Shown: one piece after another, positions 33,717 to 38,611 of the stretch
How positions within the stretch are numbered: the stretch's first letter is position 1
Layout of the letters: every line of letters begins with the position of its first letter
NCBI GenBank assembly: GCA_017432615.1
Contig: JAFRIV010000006.1
Span: 1-38,611 of the forward strand
Reading direction: 5' to 3'
From: Oscillospiraceae bacterium
GTDB lineage: Bacteria; Bacillota; Clostridia; Oscillospirales; Oscillospiraceae
Length of the DNA stretch: 38,611 nucleotides
Position numbers and translations under genes: made by a program
Notes under the pieces: model-generated
What the model was told of the DNA's origin: nothing
Seen by the model: only the letters and a program-made list of their open reading frames with translations
Database searches by the model: none

Positions 33717-34221
33717 GTTCATGGGCCTCCTCTCTCAGATCCGCCACAAGGCTTTTCGCCTTGTCCGGCGTCATGGCTGCATGCACGACATCGTTGACCA
33801 TCACAACGGGGCTCAGCCCGCATGCCCCCAGGCAGGAGACGATTTCGATCGTAAACAGCCCGTCGTCAGAGGAACTTTTTTCCTCGCCGGTTCCCGTCGC
33901 CTCATACAGCGCCTGCAGAACATTGCTGCTCTTGCGTACATGACAGGCCGTGCCGCGGCAGACCTTGATCACGTATTTCCCCTTGGCATCCAGGGAGAAG
34001 TTGCCGTAGAAAGTGGCAACGCCATACAGTTTTGACTCACTGATCCCCACCTTTTTCGCAATGTGCGTCAGTGCCTCCTGCGGGAGGTAGCGATACTTTT
34101 CCTGGACGTCCTGCATGATGGCGATCACCTTTGATTTGTCGCATCCGTACTTGTCCAGAACGGCATCCACAAATGCCAGATTTACATTTTCCAAGGTTTT
34201 CTCTGTCCTTTCCATTTTCAT
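33709..34221 (-). CDS. hydC: NuoE-like subunit of the NAD-linked hydrogenase
   Basis: 170 residues with the thioredoxin-like [2Fe-2S] fold of NuoE. The helical N-terminal part is followed by LYGVATFYGNFS, then ligands in CRGTACHV and CLGACG. It pairs with HydB in electron transfer. It is first in the order hydC, hydB, hydA, and then the BadF-type kinase. No Shine-Dalgarno sequence precedes ATG 34221 or ATG 34215: the leader is a short A/T-rich stretch, so initiation may be weak or depend on an unstructured leader. The promoter is at 34248-34276. Confidence 0.93.
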   Translation of the reverse strand: MKMERTEKTLENVNLAFVDAVLDKYGCDKSKVIAIMQDVQEKYRYLPQEALTHIAKKVGISESKLYGVATFYGNFSLDAKGKYVIKVCRGTACHVRKSSNVLQALYEATGTGEEKSSSDDGLFTIEIVSCLGACGLSPVVMVNDVVHAAMTPDKAKSLVADLREEAHEHA

Positions 34222-34247
34222 GTATTTGAAAAAAGATTAACAATATT

Positions 34248-34276
34248 ATTTTATCGTAGAACAGGCAGAAATGCAA
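34248..34276 (-). promoter_or_regulatory. hydCBA promoter
   Basis: On the minus strand TTGCAT (34276-34271) and TAAAAT (34253-34248) are 17 bases apart. The leader would be about 20 bases long and carries no Shine-Dalgarno sequence. Confidence 0.55.
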
Positions 34277-34365
34277 GGAAAATATCTGAAATTATTCGAA
34301 CCTCCGGCGGGCATGCAGCTGCCTTGCGTCTCCCTGCCTGCCCTCCCGTCCCCTGTTTTCCCGTG

Positions 34366-34394
34366 TTGACATCCCGCAAAAACTGAATTACAAT
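34366..34394 (+). promoter_or_regulatory. Promoter of the ABC importer operon
   Basis: Consensus TTGACA (34366-34371), 17-base spacer, TACAAT (34389-34394). Confidence 0.85.
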
Positions 34395-34402
34395 ACGGTG
34401 TT

Positions 34403-34418
34403 GTCATTATTAAATGAC
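34403..34418. promoter_or_regulatory. Putative operator at the importer transcription start
   Basis: GTCATT (34403-34408) and AATGAC (34413-34418) form a perfect inverted repeat with a 4-base centre. It begins eight bases after the -10 box, so a bound repressor would cover the start site. Confidence 0.6.
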
Positions 34419-34434
34419 GGAAAGGACGCTGTTC

Positions 34435-35427
34435 ATGATGAAAATCCTTCGCTCTCTGCTGTTTCTTTTTGTTGCCTGCATCCTTGCGGCTTCTCCTTTT
34501 TCTTCCGCCGTTTCCCTGGCGGAAGCGTCCGCGCCTGACGCGGATCTCCCTGTTCGCGTCCGCACGCTCAACGGGACGACGGGCTTCGGCATGGCCGGCC
34601 TGATCTGCGACAGTCAGGAGGGAAAAACCTCTCTGAAATACAGTTTTTCCGTAGAGACCGATGCCTCCAATATCACTTCCGCGCTGGTCAGCGGGGAATG
34701 CGATATTGCGGCGCTCCCGACCAATGCCGCTTCCGCGCTGTACAACAAAACAGGCGGAAAGATCCAGGTCCTGGCTCTGAATACCAGAGGGGTCCTTTAC
34801 GTTGTGACAAACGATCCTGCGGAGATATCCTCCCTGGCGGATCTTGACGGAAAGACCGTGTACGCCCCCGCCCAGAACCCGACATTCATTTTTCAGGCGC
34901 TTTGCGATGCACAGGGCGTGCACCCGGTCATTGACAACACGTTTGCGCAGCCTGCCGAGCTGAACACAGCCGCTGCAGCGGGTCAGGTCGGCATCGCCGT
35001 GCTGCCTCAGCCGATGGTCACCATCGCCTGCACCCAGAATCCGGACCTGAAAGTCGCGCTGGATCTCACCGCGGAATGGGACAAGGTCTTTGAAGCGGGA
35101 AGCCTGGTCCAGGGCTGCGTCGTCGTCCGCCGCACATTTGCCGAGGAGCATCCTTCGGAAGTTGCGGCTTTTCTGGAGGACTACCGTGCTTCCGTTTCTC
35201 TCCTGGAGGAGGATCCTGCTCTGGCCGCGCAGAAGATCGAGCAGGCCGGCGTGTTTGCCAAAGCCGCCGTCGCGGAAAAGGCGATCCCTGCCTGCAACCT
35301 CTGCTTTGTGACCGGCACGGAAATGCGCGCGCAGCTCTCCGCTTTTCTGAACATCATGGCTGAAGCGGCGCCGCAGTCGATTGGGGGAGCTGTTCCCGGA
35401 GACGACTTTTACTGCATTCCGGGATGA
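34435..35427 (+). CDS. ABC importer substrate-binding protein, NitT/TauT (SsuA/ThiY-like) type
   Basis: 330 residues from ATG 34435, with AAAGGA nine bases upstream. A signal peptide covers ~1-30 (possible lipobox FVAC is poor). The body has the periplasmic binding fold type 2: VRVRTLNGTTGFG, GECDIAALPTNAASALYN, LADLDGKTVYAPAQNPTFIF, and a late segment QGCVVVRRTF. Such proteins bind sulfonates, nitrate, thiamin precursors or similar ligands; I cannot choose among them. It is the first gene of a complete importer; its stop overlaps the permease start as ATGA. Confidence 0.88.
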   Translation: MMKILRSLLFLFVACILAASPFSSAVSLAEASAPDADLPVRVRTLNGTTGFGMAGLICDSQEGKTSLKYSFSVETDASNITSALVSGECDIAALPTNAASALYNKTGGKIQVLALNTRGVLYVVTNDPAEISSLADLDGKTVYAPAQNPTFIFQALCDAQGVHPVIDNTFAQPAELNTAAAAGQVGIAVLPQPMVTIACTQNPDLKVALDLTAEWDKVFEAGSLVQGCVVVRRTFAEEHPSEVAAFLEDYRASVSLLEEDPALAAQKIEQAGVFAKAAVAEKAIPACNLCFVTGTEMRAQLSAFLNIMAEAAPQSIGGAVPGDDFYCIPG

Positions 35428-36188
35428 AAACTCCCTCCCGGAAACTTCTGACCGGCTGCTGTGTATTCCTGTTCTGGTTTACGGTATGGGGTGTTGCGGC
35501 AAAGATCATCGGGAGTGAGCTGCTGCTGCCCGGTCCTTTTCAGGTCATCCGGCGGCTTGCTGAACTCGCAGGCACGGCGGCATTCCGCCTGAGCATCGGC
35601 TTTTCCATCCTCCGCATGCTCGGCGGGATCTTCTCCGGTGTGATCCTCGGCATCCTGCTTGCCGTCCTGACGGAGAAAAGCCGCCTTGCCGCTGCTCTTG
35701 TCTCTCCGGTGATGACGGTCGTCAAGAGCACACCGGTAGCCGCTTTTATTTTTCTTGCCCTGCTCTGGATCGGGCGCAATATCCTGCCGGCATTTATCTC
35801 GTTCCTGATGGTCCTGCCTGTGATGTGGGCGAATATTTCCGCGGGGATCGCCGGGATCGACCCGTCCCTTCTGGAACTGGCCCGTGTCTATCGGTTCTCC
35901 CGCCGGAAGACGCTTCGCCTGATCATCTTCCCGTCTGTTTTTCCGCATTTCCGCGCGGCATTGTGTTCTGTTCTCGGTCTCGGCTGGAAGGCCGGCGTTG
36001 CGGCGGAAGTCCTGACGGTTCCCGCCCGTTCCGTCGGCAAAATGATTTATGAGTCCAAGCTCTATCTGGAGACGACCGATCTCTTTGCCTGGACGCTGAC
36101 GATCATTCTTCTAAGCCTTGTCTTCGAAAAACTTCTGCTGCAGCTTATCCGCCGGATCGGAAGAGAGGAGCGCAGAGATGATGCTTGA
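35424..36188 (+). CDS. ABC importer permease, NitT/TauT (SsuC-like) type
   Basis: 254 residues with about six hydrophobic helices. The coupling (EAA) loop region reads SLLELARVYRFSRRKTLRLIIFPSVFP, matching the family, and is preceded by TPVAAFIFLALLWIG. It lies in the membrane and should work with the adjacent binding protein and ATPase. The start overlaps the binding-protein stop (35424-35427); its own stop overlaps the ATPase start region by eleven bases, so all three genes are coupled. Confidence 0.92.
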   Translation: MKTPSRKLLTGCCVFLFWFTVWGVAAKIIGSELLLPGPFQVIRRLAELAGTAAFRLSIGFSILRMLGGIFSGVILGILLAVLTEKSRLAAALVSPVMTVVKSTPVAAFIFLALLWIGRNILPAFISFLMVLPVMWANISAGIAGIDPSLLELARVYRFSRRKTLRLIIFPSVFPHFRAALCSVLGLGWKAGVAAEVLTVPARSVGKMIYESKLYLETTDLFAWTLTIILLSLVFEKLLLQLIRRIGREERRDDA

Positions 36189-36771
36189 AGTGGATCGCAT
36201 CGCTGTATCGTACGGAGAAAAGGCAGTCCTCACCGACTGTTCTCTTTCCATGGATGCCGGCGATCATGTTGCGCTGATGTCTCCTTCCGGGTGCGGGAAG
36301 ACGACGCTTTTGCGGGTTGTGCTCTCTCTGCTGCCTCCCTGCAGCGGCACCGTGCACTGCTCGGCGCAGCGTATTGCCGCCGTCTTTCAGGAGCCACGCC
36401 TTCTTCCCTGGTGCACTGCGGCGGAAAACATTGCCGCCGTTTTATCCGGTAGTCAGAAATCGGACTCGGAAGCCCGTTCCTGGCTTGAGAAGGTCGAACT
36501 TGCCGATGCCGCCGGGCTCTATCCTTCCGCTCTGTCGGGGGGGATGCGCCAAAGGGTCTCTCTTGCCCGGGCGCTGGCTTACAGCCCTGATCTTCTCCTT
36601 CTGGATGAGCCGTTTCAGGGGCTGGATGACACCCTGCGGCTTCATATGACAGAGCTGATCCTTTCCGCCGTGCCGCACGCGGCAATTCTCCTTGCCACAC
36701 ACAGCGAGGAAGACGCAAAAGCACTCGGCTGCAGGATCCTGCATTACGACAGAGGCGGTTTTGTCCCCTGA
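36178..36771 (+). CDS. ABC importer ATP-binding protein, NitT/TauT (SsuB-like) type
   Basis: 197 residues from ATG 36178, seven bases after GAGGAG; a further ATG follows at once. Walker A is SPSGCGKTTLL, the Q-loop is AVFQEPRLLPW, the signature is LSGGMRQRVSLARA, Walker B is LLLLDEPFQGLD, and the H-loop is LATHSEED. It is shorter than usual (about 240-260) because it ends soon after the H-loop, without a C-terminal extension; all catalytic motifs are present. It is the last gene of the importer operon, followed by the hairpin at 36809-36835. Confidence 0.93.
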   Translation: MMLEVDRIAVSYGEKAVLTDCSLSMDAGDHVALMSPSGCGKTTLLRVVLSLLPPCSGTVHCSAQRIAAVFQEPRLLPWCTAAENIAAVLSGSQKSDSEARSWLEKVELADAAGLYPSALSGGMRQRVSLARALAYSPDLLLLDEPFQGLDDTLRLHMTELILSAVPHAAILLATHSEEDAKALGCRILHYDRGGFVP

Positions 36772-36808
36772 AAAAAGAGGCTGTAAAAAACAGACGGAAA
36801 AAGAAACG

Positions 36809-36840
36809 GCGAGAGTCCTGCTTCAGGATTCTCGCTGTTT
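36809..36840. terminator. Intrinsic terminator between importer and flavodoxin genes
   Basis: GCGAGAGTCCTG (36809-36820) pairs with CAGGATTCTCGC (36824-36835), one G-T pair, three-base loop, then TGTTTTC. The A-rich stretch before it gives a U-rich tail on the minus strand, so it probably also ends the flavodoxin message. Confidence 0.85.
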
Positions 36841-36890
36841 TCTGTCCTTACCTGTTCAATTACGATCTCTGTCCCTCTTCGGAAGGCTCC

Positions 36891-37352
36891 TTATAATCCC
36901 AAAGAATCCAGCCAGGGGCCGATATCGGATGATCTGTTTAGCAATTTGCTTCCGCCGATCCCGCCGTTTATCTTTGTGTTGAGTTTTTCAACAGCCTTGG
37001 ACATATTGCTGCCGCCCGATGTTGCGAACAGATAGACTTCCTTGCCCTCCCAGTTATGATCCTCGACGAAAGAGTCAATAATGTTGGGCTCGGCGTAATA
37101 CCAGATAGGGAAACCGATAAAGACGACCTGGTAATCAGAAATATTCCCGATTTTCTCCTGACAGGGAACTTTCTGATTTAATAATTTTTCCCGGTTGCAG
37201 CGTGCAAGAGGATTGGTCCATTTCAGATCCGCTGCTGTATACGGCTTCTCCGGTTTTATCTCGAACAAATCGGCTTTCAACTCATCAGCAAGCTTCTTCG
37301 CTGCCTGAGCGGTAGTCCCGGAAGGGGAGAAGTATGCAACTAAAATATCCAT
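36891..37352 (-). CDS. Flavodoxin
   Basis: 153 residues from ATG 37352, six bases after AGGAGG (the ATG three bases earlier is too close). The FMN phosphate loop is near the N terminus: YFSPSGTTAQAAKKLA. Further marks are VFIGFPIWYYAEPNI (FMN-ring loop) and LFATSGGSNM. It belongs to the flavodoxin_4-like group that often lacks acidic long-chain insertions. It would carry electrons, or reduce quinones, in the cytoplasm; partners are unknown. It is a single gene with a moderate promoter at 37405-37433. Confidence 0.92.
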   Translation of the reverse strand: MDILVAYFSPSGTTAQAAKKLADELKADLFEIKPEKPYTAADLKWTNPLARCNREKLLNQKVPCQEKIGNISDYQVVFIGFPIWYYAEPNIIDSFVEDHNWEGKEVYLFATSGGSNMSKAVEKLNTKINGGIGGSKLLNRSSDIGPWLDSLGL

Positions 37353-37404
37353 CATTTTCCTCCTGTTATCTTCCTGTTTGAAGGCTCTCTCCGTTTCCGC
37401 TTCG

Positions 37405-37433
37405 ATTATACCGCATAAAGGCTTCCGTGTATA
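37405..37433 (-). promoter_or_regulatory. Flavodoxin gene promoter
   Basis: On the minus strand TATACA (37433-37428) and TATAAT (37410-37405) are 17 bases apart. The leader is about 50 bases. The rest of the 350-base gap to Hsp20 holds the palindrome, CIRCE and hsp20 promoter listed separately. Confidence 0.6.
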
Positions 37434-37522
37434 CTGTTTTTTTAACCGATGGTTCTGAAGGAAAATCTTTTTATCCGGTGAAAAATCGCAGCGAAAGCGA
37501 ATTATATAAAAGAAAGTTCACA

Positions 37523-37541
37523 AATTCTTCACAGAAGAATT
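37523..37541. promoter_or_regulatory. Perfect palindrome next to CIRCE, possible second operator
   Basis: AATTCTTC (37523-37530) and GAAGAATT (37534-37541) are exact inverted arms around ACA. The last two bases are shared with the first two of the CIRCE element. It lies just upstream of the -35 box of hsp20. Confidence 0.6.
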
Positions 37542-37566
37542 GGCACTCTCTCTTGACGAGTGCTAA
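37540..37566. promoter_or_regulatory. CIRCE element (HrcA operator)
   Basis: TTGGCACTC (37540-37548), nine-base spacer, GAGTGCTAA (37558-37566). The consensus is TTAGCACTC-N9-GAGTGCTAA, so one base differs. HrcA is the known repressor of this site in Gram-positive bacteria. The element covers the -35 box of the hsp20 promoter (37553-37558), as expected for repression. Confidence 0.95.
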
Positions 37567-37581
37567 AAATGGTGGTATAAC
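37553..37581 (+). promoter_or_regulatory. hsp20 promoter
   Basis: TTGACG (37553-37558), 17-base spacer, TATAAC (37576-37581) with a TGG extended -10. The -35 box lies within CIRCE. The leader would be about 120 bases. Confidence 0.8.
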
Positions 37582-37706
37582 ATACTCGCAAGAGGGAAAG
37601 AGATCCGGAGCTTTGATCCTGGGTTTCCTCAACTCCCCTTGCGGCATATACCACAGCAACAGCCCTGAACAGCATCCAGGACCGAAAATAAAAGGAGGTT
37701 TGACTT

Positions 37707-38162
37707 ATGTTGTACATGCCTGGTATTTTTGGTGAGGATCTGATGGATCGTTGGTTCGACGACATGGATCGTGAATTCGCCCGGATGGAGAAGCCGCTTT
37801 ACGGTCACAACGCGAAGAACCTGATGAAGACGGATGTGCGGGAGCACGATGACAGCTATGAAGTGGATATCGAGCTGCCCGGCTTCCACAAAGATGAAGT
37901 TCAGCTCAGCTTGGAGAACGGGTACCTGAACATCACGGCGGCCAAAGGCCTTGACAAGGATGAGAAGGACAAAAAGTCCGGCAAGCTCATCCGACAGGAG
38001 CGCTATGCCGGCAGCATGAGCCGCAGCTTCTATGTGGGCGAGGAGCTCACGGAAGAGGATATCAAAGCCAAACTGGAGCACGGTGTCCTGTCGCTGCAGA
38101 TCCCGAAGAAGGAAGCAAAGCCGCAGCTGCCTGAAAAGAAGTACATTGCCATTGAAGGCTGA
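37707..38162 (+). CDS. hsp20: Small heat-shock protein, Hsp20/alpha-crystallin family
   Basis: 151 residues; AGGAGG lies nine bases before the start. A short N-terminal arm (~1-40) precedes the alpha-crystallin domain (~41-130): MKTDVREHDDSYEVDIELPGF, DEVQLSLENGYLNITA, RSFYVGEELTEEDIKAKLEHGVLSL, with the A/G-x-L-like HGVLSLQIPK near the end. The C-terminal tail is Lys/Glu/Pro-rich. It holds unfolding proteins without using ATP in the cytoplasm. Control by HrcA is indicated by the CIRCE element at 37540-37566. A terminator follows at 38178-38202. Confidence 0.96.
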   Translation: MLYMPGIFGEDLMDRWFDDMDREFARMEKPLYGHNAKNLMKTDVREHDDSYEVDIELPGFHKDEVQLSLENGYLNITAAKGLDKDEKDKKSGKLIRQERYAGSMSRSFYVGEELTEEDIKAKLEHGVLSLQIPKKEAKPQLPEKKYIAIEG

Positions 38163-38177
38163 TCGATCTCTTTACAG

Positions 38178-38210
38178 CTCCCCACCGATCCCCGGTGGGG
38201 AGTTTGCTTT
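38178..38210 (+). terminator. Intrinsic terminator after hsp20
   Basis: CTCCCCACCG (38178-38187) pairs perfectly with CGGTGGGGAG (38193-38202), five-base loop, then TTTGCTTT. The DUF308 gene starts 28 bases later, so some read-through is possible. Confidence 0.9.
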
Positions 38211-38230
38211 CAGGAAGGGAGATGTGAATC

Positions 38231-38611
38231 ATGATGACAAGAAAAGTTATATCTGTAATCCTTGGTGCTTTGATGATCATCGCAGGCGTGTACTGCTTCT
38301 TCACGCCCGTGGAGGCATCCGCTGTGATCCCCTTTGTTCTGGGAATCGTCATGATCGGTGACGGTATCGGGCGTATCGTTACCTGGTTCGATATCCGGGA
38401 TATCGTGCGGCAGAGTGCGTGGGTGCTCGTGAGCGCGGTTGTATCTCTGATCTTTGGCCTTATGCTTGTGCTCTCGCCGGTATTGCAGATGTCTGTCGGC
38501 GTGTTTGTGATCCTGCTGACGGGCTGGTGGATCCTGGCCCTTGGCATCATCCGAATCGTCCACGCTTTTCACTTGCTCAAGCTCAAGAAAGAATCCGACG
38601 GGTTTGGCTTC
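38231..38611 (+). CDS. DUF308 (HdeD-like) membrane protein, cut by the window end
   Basis: 127 codons are visible from ATG 38231 (another ATG follows at once), with GGGAG upstream; no stop occurs before the edge. Four hydrophobic helices are seen: ~5-24, ~30-46, ~60-80, ~87-113. The paired helices with SVILGALMIIAGVYCFFTP and the later ISLIFGLMLVLSP-like text (VVSLIFGLMLVLSP) are typical of the DUF308/HdeD repeat. The function is unknown in most bacteria; HdeD of Escherichia coli is tied to acid stress. Lying just after hsp20, it may be partly expressed with it under heat stress. Confidence 0.85.
   Translation, partial: MMTRKVISVILGALMIIAGVYCFFTPVEASAVIPFVLGIVMIGDGIGRIVTWFDIRDIVRQSAWVLVSAVVSLIFGLMLVLSPVLQMSVGVFVILLTGWWILALGIIRIVHAFHLLKLKKESDGFGF

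Noticed and set aside
30888-33797. Long plus-strand frames (415 and 465 codons) opposite hydA and hydB
   Set aside because: They mirror genes with complete cofactor motifs, have odd composition, and lack ribosome sites and recognisable domains; they result from codon bias on the real strand.
37588-37706. RNA thermometer in the hsp20 leader (CTCCCCTT region against the AGGAGG site)
   Set aside because: The best pairing I found has two mismatches in ten bases; CIRCE already explains heat control.

Overview
The window looks like chromosomal DNA of a strictly anaerobic, fermentative Gram-positive bacterium of the class Clostridia (Bacillota); genus and family cannot be read from it. Pointers are a trimeric NAD-linked [FeFe] hydrogenase (hydCBA), a HrcA/CIRCE heat-shock site, strong AGGAGG-type ribosome binding sites, near-consensus vegetative promoters with 17-bp spacers, many lipobox lipoproteins, and a tRNA without an encoded CCA tail beside a CCA-adding enzyme gene. 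I saw no phage genes, insertion sequence or CRISPR array. The only mobile element is the 3' end of a group II intron at the left edge.

Left part (1-10,700). The intron end (2-140, +) faces a minus-strand pair: a hybrid sensor histidine kinase whose stop overlaps the start of a lipoprotein solute-binding protein. Then come a plus-strand lipoprotein with a near-perfect promoter and DNA polymerase IV (dinB), convergent with a minus-strand housekeeping run: cca, family 4 uracil-DNA glycosylase, MTA/SAH deaminase and an EamA-type exporter. cca and murC diverge from a shared 145-bp promoter region.

Centre (10,700-21,400). murC; a minus-strand serine hydrolase whose SxxK serine is replaced by glycine; tRNA-Leu(UAA); a FlK-like thioesterase with a Cys-rich C-GCAxxG-C-C protein. 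Then follows a plus-strand run without a convincing internal terminator: lipoprotein, S41-type peptidase, two tandem stand-alone cyclic-nucleotide-binding (CNB) proteins, a PAS plus class III nucleotidyl cyclase, a PHP phosphoesterase, and a secreted YdcF/DUF218 protein. The CNB-CNB-cyclase-PHP block is the best candidate here for an under-described system: it holds a plausible cyclic nucleotide maker, two receivers and a phosphoesterase, but no DNA-binding CRP.

Right part (21,400-38,611). A DUF523 protein; a 1,314-residue secreted protein with two peptidoglycan-binding modules and about six repeated beta domains; adenine deaminase; a DUF1294 membrane protein with a small acidic-aromatic protein; a BadF-type kinase that probably shares the hydCBA transcript; a NitT/TauT-type ABC importer (binding protein, permease, ATPase) with a palindrome at its start site; a flavodoxin; an Hsp20 chaperone controlled by CIRCE plus a second perfect palindrome; and the start of a DUF308 membrane protein cut by the window edge.

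Start codons were chosen by ribosome binding site and family N-terminus, so several are shorter than the longest open frame. Names rest on motif recognition by eye; no database search was possible.
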